A stretch of 64,000 bases of DNA from an uncultured Allofournierella sp. (GCA_944382705.1 CALWNE010000009.1:8982-72981); one strand, 5' to 3'; positions 8,126-17,564 are shown, counted from the first letter of the stretch. The notes: generated by a model from the sequence alone, not told the origin. Translations and numbers: made by a program.

Positions 8126-9436
8126 ATGCAAACACTAAAAATTCAAGATAAACTATGGGTTGGCCTGACCCTGTTTTCCATGTTTTTTGGGGCAGGCAAT
8201 TTGATTTTTCCGCCCTTGCTGGGTGCTCAGTCCGGCACAGCGCTCTGGCTTTCCATGACAGGCTTTTGCATCAGCGCCATCGGTCTGCCCATCCTGGGCG
8301 TACTGGCAGTGGCCAAGGCCGGAGGGCTCAATCAGCTGGCTGGCCGGGTGGGCAGTAAATTTGCCTGGTGGTTTTCTCTGCTGGCCTACCTTTCGGTAGG
8401 GCCGGGGCTTGCGATTCCCCGCACCGCCTCCACCTCTTTTGAAATGGCGGTTACCCCCTTTGTTTCTCATGTACCTGGCTGGGCAATCTGGGCCTACTCG
8501 CTGGCTTTCTTTGCGGTGGCAATGCTGGTGGCCTTTAACCCCGAAAAACTCACCGATTTCCTGGGCCGCTTTCTGGCCCCCTGCCTGCTGCTGCTCATTG
8601 GCTTTGTTGTGGTTGGCTGCCTTTTAAATCCGCCGGGCAGCTACGGCGCACCGGTGGGCAAATACGCCGCCAGTGCCCTGCCCGCAGGCTTTGTGAATGG
8701 CTACCTCACCATGGATACCATTGCAGCCCTGAACTTTGGCATTGTAATCAGCCTGAACATCCAGGCCAAAGGCGTTACCGACCCCCGCTCGGTGGTGCGC
8801 AACACCATTCAGGCGGGCTGGATTGCCGGCGCCGTGCTGCTGTTGGTGTATGTGGCTCTGGGCCATGTGGGTGCTGTTAGTGCCGGTCTTGGCCAGTACA
8901 CCAACGGTGCCGGGGTACTTACCCTGCTGGTAAACTGGGTGTATGGGCCCATTGGTTCGGTGCTGTTGGGTGTGGTGTTCGTCATTGCCTGCCTGAACAC
9001 CTGCATTGGCCTTTTGAGTTCCTGCAGTGAGTATTTCTATAAGCTGTTCCCCCGGCTGTCTTACCGAGCCTGGGTAGTGGTATTTGCAGCAATCAGCTTT
9101 TTTGTTTCCATTCTGGGGCTGGATGCCATCCTGGCTGTTTCCATCCCGGTACTCAATGCCATCTACCCGGTAGCCATTGCCCTCATTGTGCTGGGGCTTA
9201 CCCATAAGCTGTGGCAAAATGCCCCCTTGTGCTACCCCTTCACCGTGGCTTTTACCGCCTTTGCCAGTGTGGTCTATGCTCTGGATGAAGCCAGGATTGC
9301 CCTGCCGCTTGTTACTAAGCTGGTGCAGGCTTTGCCCATGTATGACCTGGCTCTTGGCTGGGTTGTGCCCGCCCTGGTGGGCTGCCTTGCAGGCTATCTT
9401 ATGAGCCTGGTACAGGCCTCCCGGCAAACTGCCTGA
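8126..9436 (+). CDS. brnQ: Branched-chain amino acid transport carrier (LIVCS family)
   Basis: A 436-residue integral membrane protein with about 12 hydrophobic segments that imports leucine, isoleucine and valine with Na+ or H+. The N-terminal LFSMFFGAGNLIFPPLLG stretch is the family signature. GLGQYTNGAGVL and FVIACLNTCIGLLSSCSEYF are also typical. The frame is open upstream, but the ATG at 8126 follows TGGAGGT at the right distance; an overlapping ATG at 8121 is out of frame. It is monocistronic, with its own promoter, and converges on the gene at 9500. Confidence 0.93.
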   Translation: MQTLKIQDKLWVGLTLFSMFFGAGNLIFPPLLGAQSGTALWLSMTGFCISAIGLPILGVLAVAKAGGLNQLAGRVGSKFAWWFSLLAYLSVGPGLAIPRTASTSFEMAVTPFVSHVPGWAIWAYSLAFFAVAMLVAFNPEKLTDFLGRFLAPCLLLLIGFVVVGCLLNPPGSYGAPVGKYAASALPAGFVNGYLTMDTIAALNFGIVISLNIQAKGVTDPRSVVRNTIQAGWIAGAVLLLVYVALGHVGAVSAGLGQYTNGAGVLTLLVNWVYGPIGSVLLGVVFVIACLNTCIGLLSSCSEYFYKLFPRLSYRAWVVVFAAISFFVSILGLDAILAVSIPVLNAIYPVAIALIVLGLTHKLWQNAPLCYPFTVAFTAFASVVYALDEARIALPLVTKLVQALPMYDLALGWVVPALVGCLAGYLMSLVQASRQTA

Positions 9437-9459
9437 GTTATCCCTTGCTGCAGCACAAC

Positions 9460-9500
9460 AAAATCCCCGCCGCTTTCACCGGAAAGCGGCGGGGATTTTT
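9460..9500. terminator. Bidirectional terminator between brnQ and the MalY/PatB-type gene
   Basis: A perfect 18-bp inverted repeat (9460-9477 with 9482-9499) has A-tracts on one side and T-tracts on the other, so it can end both converging transcripts. Confidence 0.9.
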
Positions 9501-10720
9501 TAGTGTTCCTGCTTTACAAATACATACGCCTGCATCCGGCGGAAGGCTTCCTGTACCCGGCTCAGGGGTAGCGCCAGGTTCACCCGGATGGAACAGGGCC
9601 CATGGAAGGGGCGGCCGTCCTGCCAGGCTACCCCCACATCCCATCCTGCCTTCAGCAGCTGTTCCAGGGTAGTACCGTTCTGCTGGCACCACTGGGTGCA
9701 GTCCAAAAACAGCATGTAGGTACCTTGGGGTTTTGCCAGCTCTACTCCAGGGAAGTTCTGGCGGATGAAGTCATAGGCCCAGTTGATGTTGCCGCTCAGG
9801 GTCTGGCACAGCTCGTCCACCCACTGGCGGCCCTCCTGGCTGTATGCACCAATTAGAGCGTGCATACTCATCACATTCATGGTGTTGTAATGGCTCAGGC
9901 TGGATTCCCGGTTCAGCCTGTCTCTCAGCCAGCTGTTGTACACAATGTGGTAACTGCCCACAAGGCCTGCTAGATTGAAGGTTTTGCTGGGGGCGTAAAG
10001 GGCCACTGTGTGCTGCTTTGCGTACTCGCTCACCTGCTGGGTGGGGATGTGCTTGGCACCATTGAGCAGAATATCCGACCAGATTTCGTCCGATACCACA
10101 TACACCTGGTACCGCTCAAACAATTCCATTGCCTTTTCCAGCTCCCAGCGTTCCCACACCCGGCCGCAGGGATTATGGGGAGAGCACAAAATCGCCGCAT
10201 GAATACGCCCGCTGGCCAGTGCCTGTTCCATCTGGTCATAGTCCATGCGCCAGACGCCCTGCTCATCCCGGCAGAGGGGGCTGTGAACAATCTGATAGCC
10301 CTGGTTGACCAGACTTTTGGTAAAGCCCACATAGGTGGGAGAATGCACCAGCACCTTATCCCCCCGGGAGCAGACGGCGCCCAGCGCACTGAGCACGCCG
10401 CCCAGCACTCCGTTCTGGTAGCCAATGTTCTGGGGGGTTAAATCCGAAACCCCGTTCCGGTCCCGCTGCCAGTCCAAAATTGCCTGATGGTATTCCTTGC
10501 TGGGAGCAAAATAGCCGTAAGCGGGATGCTGCGCCCGCCGAATCATGGCCTCGGCCACGGTGGGCACGGTGGCAAAGTTCATATCCGCCACCCACATGGG
10601 AATTGCGTCGAAGCCCTCTTTGGGGGCACCGGGGGCAAATCCGCCCGCTTTGCCCAGCGCGTCCACTGCAATGGCATCCCTGCCGCTGCGTTCCAAAATA
10701 CTGGTAAAATCGTACTTCAT
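9500..10720 (-). CDS. MalY/PatB family PLP-dependent C-S lyase or aminotransferase
   Basis: A 406-residue fold-type I PLP enzyme. The PLP lysine is Lys246 in APSKTFNLAG and the cofactor-binding Asp211 lies in VVSDEIWSD. PHNPCGRVW and the N-terminal AIPMWVADMNF are typical of the MalY/PatB branch, which cleaves cystathionine or cysteine. An aminotransferase role cannot be excluded. The ATG at 10720 follows AAAAGGAGA. It is the last gene of a minus-strand set with tcdA and an aldose-epimerase-like gene. Confidence 0.85.
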   Translation of the reverse strand: MKYDFTSILERSGRDAIAVDALGKAGGFAPGAPKEGFDAIPMWVADMNFATVPTVAEAMIRRAQHPAYGYFAPSKEYHQAILDWQRDRNGVSDLTPQNIGYQNGVLGGVLSALGAVCSRGDKVLVHSPTYVGFTKSLVNQGYQIVHSPLCRDEQGVWRMDYDQMEQALASGRIHAAILCSPHNPCGRVWERWELEKAMELFERYQVYVVSDEIWSDILLNGAKHIPTQQVSEYAKQHTVALYAPSKTFNLAGLVGSYHIVYNSWLRDRLNRESSLSHYNTMNVMSMHALIGAYSQEGRQWVDELCQTLSGNINWAYDFIRQNFPGVELAKPQGTYMLFLDCTQWCQQNGTTLEQLLKAGWDVGVAWQDGRPFHGPCSIRVNLALPLSRVQEAFRRMQAYVFVKQEH

Positions 10721-10777
10721 GGCTGCTTCTCCTTTTTGTTTATCTGCCACCGGCGGCCTGCTGGCCGTCGGATTGGT

Positions 10778-11530
10778 TCAATCCTGCCCGGTAAGGTCCC
10801 GGACCACCTTGCCTGCAATAATCAGGCCCGCTGCGCCCGGCACAAAGCTCACGCTGCCGGGGGTTTGCTTTTTGGGGTTGCCCGGCCGCAGGCCGCCGCC
10901 TGCCAGTGCCTCGCCCTCATCGTTCAGCGCAATGGGGGTGCAGGGTTTTTCCGGCGAGTAGACCACCGGCACCTTTTTGTAGCCCCGCACCTTGCACTCC
11001 CGGCGCATTACCCGTGCCAGCGGGCAGCCGGTGGTTTTTTCGATGGTGGTGAGGGTGAGCAGTTCCGGGTGCAGCTTGTTGCCGGTGCCCATGCTGGAAA
11101 TCACCGGCACACCTGCTTTATAGGCCCGGCCAATGATTTCCAGCTTTGCACTCACGGTGTCCACCGCATCCACCACATAGCTGGCCCCGGCAAACTCCAC
11201 CAGATGAGCCGTTTCCGGCGTGTAGAACAGCTGTACCGTCTCCACCTGGCATTCTGGGTTGATGGCCAGAATCCGCTGGCGTGCTGCTTCCACCTTGTTC
11301 TGGCCCACGGTGGTGGTGAGGGCAATCAGCTGCCGGTTCACATTGCTGGGGGCGATGGTGTCGTCATCCACCAGGGTCAGGCGGCCCACGCCGCTGCGGG
11401 CCAGCGCTTCGGCCACATAGCCGCCTACGCCGCCCACGCCAAACAAAATAACATGGGCCTGGTGCAAAGCTTCAATGCCCTGCTGGCCCAGCAGCAGAGC
11501 GGTACGGCGTTCAAAGGGGGAAATGCTCAT
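10778..11530 (-). CDS. tcdA: tRNA threonylcarbamoyladenosine dehydratase (ThiF/E1-like)
   Basis: Cyclises t6A at position 37 of ANN-decoding tRNAs to ct6A using ATP. The 250-residue protein has the nucleotide-binding loop GVGGVGGYVAEAL near residues 31-43. VDDDTIAPSNVNRQ and the ASYVVDAVDTVSAK strand are characteristic of the E1-like TcdA/CsdL family. AGGAGAACCAACC precedes the ATG. The gap to the upstream epimerase-like gene is 27 bases and to the downstream lyase 57 bases, so the three are probably cotranscribed. Confidence 0.9.
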   Translation of the reverse strand: MSISPFERRTALLLGQQGIEALHQAHVILFGVGGVGGYVAEALARSGVGRLTLVDDDTIAPSNVNRQLIALTTTVGQNKVEAARQRILAINPECQVETVQLFYTPETAHLVEFAGASYVVDAVDTVSAKLEIIGRAYKAGVPVISSMGTGNKLHPELLTLTTIEKTTGCPLARVMRRECKVRGYKKVPVVYSPEKPCTPIALNDEGEALAGGGLRPGNPKKQTPGSVSFVPGAAGLIIAGKVVRDLTGQD

Positions 11531-11557
11531 GGTTGGTTCTCCTAAATCAAGTAAAAA

Positions 11558-12445
11558 TCAGCGGTTAAAGGTCATATCCAGGTGGGTAGTCCAGCTTTGG
11601 CCTGCTTCCAGCTGGGCAGCGCAGGGCTTTTGGAGCCAATCACCGTTTGCAGTGGTGGTATCCGGCAGACTGTGCCAGGGTTCAATGCACACAAACTGCA
11701 ACTGTGCCTGCCCTGCTGCGCTCCAAATCAGGGTGTAGGGAAAGCCTTCCAGCCCTACGGTAATGCACCGGCCGGTATCCTTCTCCACCAGGCTCAGGCT
11801 CTTGGCATTCATCTGGCTCATGCAGATGGAATCGTTGTCAAACATCCGGTCCTCCAGGGCAATGGCAGCCTGCTGTTCCATCAGCACACGGGTCTCGCCA
11901 GTTACCAGGCCGGTGTCTGCGCCGGTTTCAATCACCACCGGAGTCTGGGGTGCATCAAAGCGCAGCTCGTAATCCTGGGTGGTGTGCTGGTCATCGAAGG
12001 GAAGGGCAAAGGCAGGGTGGTACCCTAAGCCAAACCGCAGGGGTTTTGCATCCAGATTTTGCACCGTTACCTGGTGGCGCACCGTGCGCCCCTCCAAAAT
12101 ATAACGGGTGGTAAAACGGAACGCCCGGGGCAGCTTTTGCAGGGTTTGCTGGCTGGATTCCAGCACAAAGCACAGGCTGCCCGGCTCACTGGGCCGGAAA
12201 TCGTGCTCCATATCCCGTGCAAAGCCGTGCTGACCCCCGGTGTACTGCTGGCCATCCAGCCTGTAGCAGCCGTCCTTCAAGCGGCCACAGTAGGGGAACA
12301 GAATGGGGGCATGACGGCCCCACACAGCCGGGTCTGCCTGCCACAGCAACTGGGCGCCGGTGGCCTTGTCCACCACGCTCACCAGCTCTGCACCAAAGGT
12401 ATCTGCGGTAACAATTAAAAATTCATTTTCCATGGTATGCTGCAT
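11558..12445 (-). CDS. Aldose 1-epimerase family protein (galactose mutarotase-like)
   Basis: A 295-residue beta-sandwich protein of the galactose mutarotase-like superfamily, close to the bacterial LacX/YihR branch. The LFPYCGRLKDG segment, the QHGFARDMEHDF histidine strand and LGYHPAFALPF match conserved substrate-binding regions; the sugar substrate is unknown. The start at 12445 follows AAGGAAGGA; a second ATG at 12433 is possible. First gene of a three-gene minus-strand set, behind a plausible promoter. Confidence 0.85.
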   Translation of the reverse strand: MQHTMENEFLIVTADTFGAELVSVVDKATGAQLLWQADPAVWGRHAPILFPYCGRLKDGCYRLDGQQYTGGQHGFARDMEHDFRPSEPGSLCFVLESSQQTLQKLPRAFRFTTRYILEGRTVRHQVTVQNLDAKPLRFGLGYHPAFALPFDDQHTTQDYELRFDAPQTPVVIETGADTGLVTGETRVLMEQQAAIALEDRMFDNDSICMSQMNAKSLSLVEKDTGRCITVGLEGFPYTLIWSAAGQAQLQFVCIEPWHSLPDTTTANGDWLQKPCAAQLEAGQSWTTHLDMTFNR

Positions 12446-12486
12446 GATAAAAGCTCCTTCCTTGATGAAATTAGTCCAATAGCACC

Positions 12487-12515
12487 AGTATAGTATACTC
12501 CGGCCAAAATTCCAA
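12487..12515 (-). promoter_or_regulatory. Promoter of the epimerase-tcdA-lyase set
   Basis: On the minus strand, TTGGAA (12510-12515) and TATACT (12487-12492) are 17 bases apart, about 40 bases before the first start codon. Confidence 0.45.
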
Positions 12516-12628
12516 GAGTATCACTCCTGCCAGGCCTGGAATATCCTGTCACAGGAAGCGTTTTCCCCGCTGCCCGTATTGGTTCTTTACCCCGGCAGCG
12601 TTGCCAACAGGAAAGGAGTTTTACGCCT

Positions 12629-15226
12629 ATGTGCATCGGTTCTCTTTTGGTGCAAACCTTTGCGGCCCGGCAAAGTGCAGCCGTGCCGGGGGTCACCATT
12701 ACCCTCTCAGCCCAGGGACAGGAGCCCACGGTCTTTACAACCGACGACCGGGGTATTGCACCTGTGCAATCCCTGCCCGCACCGGACCCCGCCCTCTCTC
12801 TGGACGAAAACAACACCTTGCAGCCGTACAGTTTGTGGAACATCAAGGCCGAAAAAACAGGCTACCAAACCGTGGTGATGGAAGGTGTGCAGGTGTTTGC
12901 CACCCAAACCGCCCTGGCCATTATCGAGATGCTGCCCGCCCAGCGTCTGGGCGCACCCCAGCCTTTGACCGAAACCTTTGAGATTCCCGCCCACGCCCTG
13001 TACCGGCCGGAAGGGCCGTCCAGCACCGCACCCGTAGCCGCCTGCCAGCCCCGTATTCTGGAGGTTCCCGTCATTCCCAAAACCATTACGGTACACCTGG
13101 GCAAGCCCAAGGAGAGTGCCCAGAATGTAACGGTAAGCTTTACCAGTTACATTGCCAATGTGGCCTCCAGCGAGGTATACCCCACCTGGCCGGAGCAGGC
13201 GCTGCGGGCCAACATCCACGCCCAAATCAGCCTGGCCCTCAACCGTATTTTTACCGAGTGGTACCCCAGCAAGGGCTATTCCTTCGACATTACCAACTCC
13301 ACCAGCTACGACCAGTACTATGTGCACGGCCGCAATATTTTTAGCGTGATGGAACAGATCACCGACGATATCTTCAATACCTATGTACGCCGCACCGGCA
13401 CCATAGAGCCCTACTACACCGAGTACTGCGACGGCAAGTCCGTTACCTGTGCCGGCATGAAGCAGTGGGGTACGGTAGACCGGGCCAACGAGGGCAAAAA
13501 CGCCCTGCAAATCCTGAAATATTACTACGGCAATAACATCGAAATTGTGCGCACCAACAACATTCAGGAGGTGACGGAAAGTTACCCCGGTACCCCCCTG
13601 CGCCGAGGCGACACCGGCACCAATGTGCGCATTATCCAGCGGCAGCTCACCCGCATTGCCAAGGACTACCCCTTCTTTGGCAACCCTGGCACCGACGGCG
13701 TGTTTGGCGCTGCCACCGAAAGCGTGGTTAAAGCGTTCCAAAAGCAGTTCAACCTTACCCAGGATGGCGTGGTAGGCCGGGCCACCTGGTACAAAATCAG
13801 CTACATTTATGCCTCGGTTAAGGATTTGGCAGAACTTACCAGCGAAGGCGAGCTGCCCACCGGTGAGTCCGATGTAAACGGCACCACCTACCCCGGCACT
13901 CCCCTGCGGGTTGGCAGCACCGGCACCGCCGTGGAGCGAGTACAGTACTGGCTCCAGCAGCTGGCAGAATTCAACAGCGATTTGGTAAGCCCCACCGTGG
14001 ACGGCGTGTTTGGCAGCGGCACCCAGCAAGCGGTAAAATCCTTCCAGACCAAGTACGGCCTCACAGCGGACGGCGTGGTAGGCCCTGCCACCTGGGATGC
14101 CCTTGTAAAAGCCTACAACTCGCTGGAAAGCGATGTGGAGTCCTCCACCAACGGCTACCCCGGCACTCCTTTGCGTCAGGGCGACCGAGGGGACAGTGTG
14201 CGCCGGGTACAGTTCTTTTTGCGCATTGCCTCCTACAACTACAGCTCCATTCCTGATGTTACGGTGGATGGCATCTTTGGCAGTGCCACCACCGCTGCGG
14301 TAAAGGCATTCCAGAAGGAATTTGGCCTGACCGCAGACGGTGTGGTAGGCCCCACCACCTGGCAAAAGATGTACGAGATATACGGCGACATCTCGGAGGA
14401 TTTGCTCTCCCCCAACGACCGCCCCGGCACTTACCCCGGTTCTCCCCTTCGGGAAGGCAGCACCGGCAGTTCTGTGCGGGAAGCTCAGTTCTATCTGAAA
14501 CTGCTGGGTGTATACTACCACGAAATCCCGGAAATTTCCATCGACGGGGTGTATGGCCCTGCCACTACCGAGGCCGTGAAGGCATTCCAAAGCCTGTTTG
14601 GCCTCACGGTGGATGGCGTCATCGGCCCTGCCACCTGGAGCGCCCTGTATACCCAGGCCCAAAAGCTCCGCAGCTCGGACGGCCTGTTTTTGGCTTACAG
14701 GCTTCTGCCCTGGCCCGGCTTTGAGCTGGTGGAAGGGGTGGACGGCCTGAGTGTTTCGTACATTCAGTATCTGCTGGAATACATCTCTTATTTTTACGAT
14801 ACCGTTCAGAGCCCCGGTGCCATTGACGGCCAGTTTGGCCCTGTCACCAAAGCCAGCGTGGAAAGCTGGCAGAAGGAGTTCCAGCAAACCGTAACCGGCC
14901 GTGTAACCGAATTTGACTGGAACGCACTCACCGCCACCTTCCTGAGCCTGGCCGCCAGGGGCAGTGAAGAAGCCACCGCCCAAAGCACCGGCCTGTACCC
15001 CGGCTATGTAATGGGTCTAGGCAGCGCAGGCAATGCGGTCATGGAATTGCAGCAAGCCATGAATGGCATTGCCATTCGGTACTGCGCTTCTCAGTTTGTG
15101 CCGGACAACGGCATTTTTGATGGCGACACCCAGCAAGCGGTGCGCCAGTTCCAGGAGGGACTGGGCCTGCCTGTGACCGGTGTTGTGGACGAAACCACCT
15201 GGCAGCGTATTTTTGAACTGCTGTAA
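12629..15226 (+). CDS. Large protein with six peptidoglycan-binding repeats
   Basis: Of 865 residues, roughly 17-105 look like a small carboxypeptidase-regulatory-like beta domain (PGVTITLSAQGQEPTVFTTD, GYQTVVMEGVQV). Residues about 185-315 (EQALRANIHAQISLALNRIF, YYTEYCDGKSV) resemble a diverged SpoIID-type domain; this part is tentative. Six PG_binding_1 repeats then start near residues 319, 421, 510, 602, 691 and 790. Most open with YPGTPLR and carry DGVFG and GVVGPATW; the fifth is degenerate. There is no signal peptide. Such proteins bind cell wall or spore cortex. AAAGGAG precedes the ATG. The next gene, 23 bases on, encodes an M15 peptidase with a further copy of the repeat. Confidence 0.85.
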   Translation: MCIGSLLVQTFAARQSAAVPGVTITLSAQGQEPTVFTTDDRGIAPVQSLPAPDPALSLDENNTLQPYSLWNIKAEKTGYQTVVMEGVQVFATQTALAIIEMLPAQRLGAPQPLTETFEIPAHALYRPEGPSSTAPVAACQPRILEVPVIPKTITVHLGKPKESAQNVTVSFTSYIANVASSEVYPTWPEQALRANIHAQISLALNRIFTEWYPSKGYSFDITNSTSYDQYYVHGRNIFSVMEQITDDIFNTYVRRTGTIEPYYTEYCDGKSVTCAGMKQWGTVDRANEGKNALQILKYYYGNNIEIVRTNNIQEVTESYPGTPLRRGDTGTNVRIIQRQLTRIAKDYPFFGNPGTDGVFGAATESVVKAFQKQFNLTQDGVVGRATWYKISYIYASVKDLAELTSEGELPTGESDVNGTTYPGTPLRVGSTGTAVERVQYWLQQLAEFNSDLVSPTVDGVFGSGTQQAVKSFQTKYGLTADGVVGPATWDALVKAYNSLESDVESSTNGYPGTPLRQGDRGDSVRRVQFFLRIASYNYSSIPDVTVDGIFGSATTAAVKAFQKEFGLTADGVVGPTTWQKMYEIYGDISEDLLSPNDRPGTYPGSPLREGSTGSSVREAQFYLKLLGVYYHEIPEISIDGVYGPATTEAVKAFQSLFGLTVDGVIGPATWSALYTQAQKLRSSDGLFLAYRLLPWPGFELVEGVDGLSVSYIQYLLEYISYFYDTVQSPGAIDGQFGPVTKASVESWQKEFQQTVTGRVTEFDWNALTATFLSLAARGSEEATAQSTGLYPGYVMGLGSAGNAVMELQQAMNGIAIRYCASQFVPDNGIFDGDTQQAVRQFQEGLGLPVTGVVDETTWQRIFELL

Positions 15227-15249
15227 CTTTTAAAAAGGAGGACTGCTTT

Positions 15250-15936
15250 ATGGCAAAGATTTTTGTATACGATGCCTACACCAACAAGATGATGGTCTAT
15301 AACCGGGACGAAAACGAATCCATGCCCTATTCCTACGGCACCACCCTGAAGGTAAAGGAGTTTCGGGGCAGCAGCAAAAGCCCCACTCTGTGGACCACCG
15401 TTGCCGCAATGGAAGCCTGGAACCTGACCCGCCGCAGCTATGGCAAGAGCATCCATGTGGGGTATGCCTTCAAGCGCATTTGGGAAGGAGGCCACGGCAC
15501 CCGCAGCCAGCACTATGCCGGTGTGGCCTTTGATGTGGGCCAGACCCAGGGTTCTGCCGCCCGCAACGCCATCTGGACCGCTGCTAAAAACACCGGTGCC
15601 TGGGGCTATGTGGAACCCCAAAGCATGACCCCCACCTGGGTCCACTTTGACCGGCGCTACGGCACCCCCGCTTGCAGCGGCACCACCGCAGGTTACCCCA
15701 CGGTACGCCGGGGCTGTGTGAACACCTATGTGCTGATTTTGCAGGACGCCCTCAATGCCCTGGGCTACAGCACCAAAACCCTGGACGGCAAGTTCGGCGC
15801 CAACACCGAGAACGCTCTGATTGCCTACCAGCGCCGGGTAGGCCTGACGGCGGACGGCATTTGTGGATGCAACACCTGGAAAAAAATCACCTCTTCGGTG
15901 GTTTCCATCGGCCGCACCCAAACTGTGATTGACTGA
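15250..15936 (+). CDS. M15-type D,D-peptidase with C-terminal peptidoglycan-binding domain
   Basis: The 228-residue protein has a zinc peptidase domain of the M15/VanY-like clan: His88 and Asp95 in SQHYAGVAFDVG, and His132 in WVHFD. A PG_binding_1 repeat occupies about 148-225 (LDGKFGANTENALIAYQRRV, GLTADGICGCNTW). It probably trims peptide stems or cross-links of peptidoglycan. No signal peptide is visible, as with the upstream partner, so both may act from the mother-cell or forespore side or leave by another route. AAAAGGAGG precedes the ATG; the pair is followed by a terminator. Confidence 0.85.
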   Translation: MAKIFVYDAYTNKMMVYNRDENESMPYSYGTTLKVKEFRGSSKSPTLWTTVAAMEAWNLTRRSYGKSIHVGYAFKRIWEGGHGTRSQHYAGVAFDVGQTQGSAARNAIWTAAKNTGAWGYVEPQSMTPTWVHFDRRYGTPACSGTTAGYPTVRRGCVNTYVLILQDALNALGYSTKTLDGKFGANTENALIAYQRRVGLTADGICGCNTWKKITSSVVSIGRTQTVID

Positions 15937-15951
15937 GGCCATTCATGCAAA

Positions 15952-15988
15952 AGGGGGCCAGAGCCACTGCTCTGGCCCTCTTTTTTCA
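15952..15988 (+). terminator. Terminator after the M15 peptidase gene
   Basis: A 9-bp stem (15955-15963 with 15970-15978, GGGCCAGAG/CTCTGGCCC) with a six-base loop is followed by CTCTTTTTT. Confidence 0.9.
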
Positions 15989-16010
15989 TTTTTCTGTAAT
16001 GCGTTTAGGA

Positions 16011-16038
16011 TGGACTTTTGCCGTCTGACAGCTATAAT
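16011..16038 (+). promoter_or_regulatory. Promoter of the sugar transferase gene
   Basis: TGGACT (16011-16016) and TATAAT (16033-16038) are 16 bases apart. The leader then holds a 7-bp hairpin (AAGTCTG 16061-16067 with CAGACTT 16078-16084) just before the ribosome site. Confidence 0.6.
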
Positions 16039-16113
16039 AGAAGAAAGGTATATCCCCACAAAGTCTGACCTTTTTGCCAGACTTGCATTTATAAGGAGTG
16101 TAATCCCTTTCTC

Positions 16114-17508
16114 ATGATTAAGCGAAATCAACCCATCCTAAACTGCATCAACTGCCTGATCGACATGGGGCTGCTGTTTTTTTCTTACCTGTTTTCGGTG
16201 TGGCTGTGGCTGGGTGTCTATCGGCAAAATCTTGCTAACCCGGCCGTTTTACTGCTGCGCTCCTCCACCGTTGTGGCCGCTTTGGGTTACTCGGTGGTAA
16301 TGGTCATGCTGTTTTACAGCTTTCGGCTTTACGGTTCCTTCCGTTTTTCCCGCATTAGCAGAGAAATTGCAGCCCTCATGCAGGCCAATGCCTTGGGTAT
16401 GCTGCTGATTACCCTGGTGCTGTATCTGTTTCGGCTGATGGATTTCTCCCGCGGGGTGCTGGTGGTGTTCTATCTTGTGTCCACCATCCTGCTGGTGGCC
16501 AAGCGGGTGGTGCTGCGCACGGTACTGCGCCATTTCCGTATGCTGGGCTACAACCAAAAGCATGTGCTGATTGTGGGCAACGGCCGCCTGGCGCAGGAGT
16601 ACGCCGCCACCATCCGGGCCAATCCCCAGTACGGCTACTCCATTATGGGCTATGTAAGCCTGAGCGAGAAGGACGGCATTGGCAAGCACCTGGGCCACTA
16701 CGAAGATTTGCCTCGTTTGCTCAGCGGCCCCCAGGTGGATGAGGTGATTGTTGCCCTGGAACCCCACGAAAACCAGTTTATGGCCCAGGTCATCAGCTGG
16801 TGCGAACAGGGCGGCGCCCGCACCAGCATCATCCCCTTTTACAACGACTATATCCCCGCTCACCCCACCATCGACATCATTGGCGGGGTTAAGATGATTA
16901 ACATCCGGGCTATTCCGCTGGACAATCTGTTTAACGCCGCCCTCAAGCGCACCATGGACATTGTGGGCAGCCTGATTTTGATTGTTGTTACCAGCCCCAT
17001 TATGCTGATTGCTGCCATTGGGGTAAAACTCTCCGGCCCTGGGCCAATTTTGTTCCGCCAGGAACGGGTGGGCCTGAACAAAAAAAACTTTACCATGTAC
17101 AAGTTCCGCAGTATGCGGGTGAACACCCAGCAGGACACCGGCTGGAGCCGGGATAAGGACGACCGGAAAACCGCCTTTGGCAGCCTGATTCGCAAAACCA
17201 GCATCGACGAGCTGCCCCAGTTTTTTAATGTGCTGAAGGGTGACATGAGCCTGATTGGCCCCCGGCCGGAGGTTCCCTACTTTGTGGAGCAATTTAAGGA
17301 AACCGTGCCCCTGTATATGGTCAAACACCAGGTGCGGCCGGGCATTACCGGCTGGGCCCAGGTAAACGGTTACCGGGGCGATACTTCCATTGAGGGCCGC
17401 ATCCGCTGCGATATCTGGTACATCGAAAACTGGTCCCTCTGGCTGGACATCAAGATTTTGTTCATGACGGTATTTGGCGGCATGATTAACAGCGAAAAAC
17501 TCAAATAA
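16114..17508 (+). CDS. Polyprenyl-phosphate glycosylphosphotransferase (WbaP/CpsE-like)
   Basis: Starts assembly of a surface or exopolysaccharide by moving a sugar-1-phosphate from a nucleotide sugar to undecaprenyl phosphate at the membrane. The 464 residues contain four N-terminal membrane helices, a Rossmann-like middle (HVLIVGNGRLAQEY), a further membrane segment near 280-305, and the catalytic bacterial sugar transferase domain. That domain shows FRQERVGLNKK, YKFRSMRVN, SIDELPQ, GDMSLIGPRP and RPGITGWAQVNGYRG. AAGGAG lies about 16 bases before the ATG, unusually far, with no better in-frame start. No glycosyltransferase genes adjoin it. Confidence 0.92.
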   Translation: MIKRNQPILNCINCLIDMGLLFFSYLFSVWLWLGVYRQNLANPAVLLLRSSTVVAALGYSVVMVMLFYSFRLYGSFRFSRISREIAALMQANALGMLLITLVLYLFRLMDFSRGVLVVFYLVSTILLVAKRVVLRTVLRHFRMLGYNQKHVLIVGNGRLAQEYAATIRANPQYGYSIMGYVSLSEKDGIGKHLGHYEDLPRLLSGPQVDEVIVALEPHENQFMAQVISWCEQGGARTSIIPFYNDYIPAHPTIDIIGGVKMINIRAIPLDNLFNAALKRTMDIVGSLILIVVTSPIMLIAAIGVKLSGPGPILFRQERVGLNKKNFTMYKFRSMRVNTQQDTGWSRDKDDRKTAFGSLIRKTSIDELPQFFNVLKGDMSLIGPRPEVPYFVEQFKETVPLYMVKHQVRPGITGWAQVNGYRGDTSIEGRIRCDIWYIENWSLWLDIKILFMTVFGGMINSEKLK

Positions 17509-17530
17509 CCGCATTGTTTTGCTGCTGCGC

Positions 17531-17564
17531 AAAAAAGGCACCTCCCCCAGGAGGTGCCTTTTTT
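17531..17564. terminator. Bidirectional terminator between the sugar transferase and TPR-SUFU genes
   Basis: A perfect 15-base inverted repeat (AAAAAAGGCACCTCC with its complement) around CCCA has A- and T-tracts on both sides. It lies between converging genes. Confidence 0.9.
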
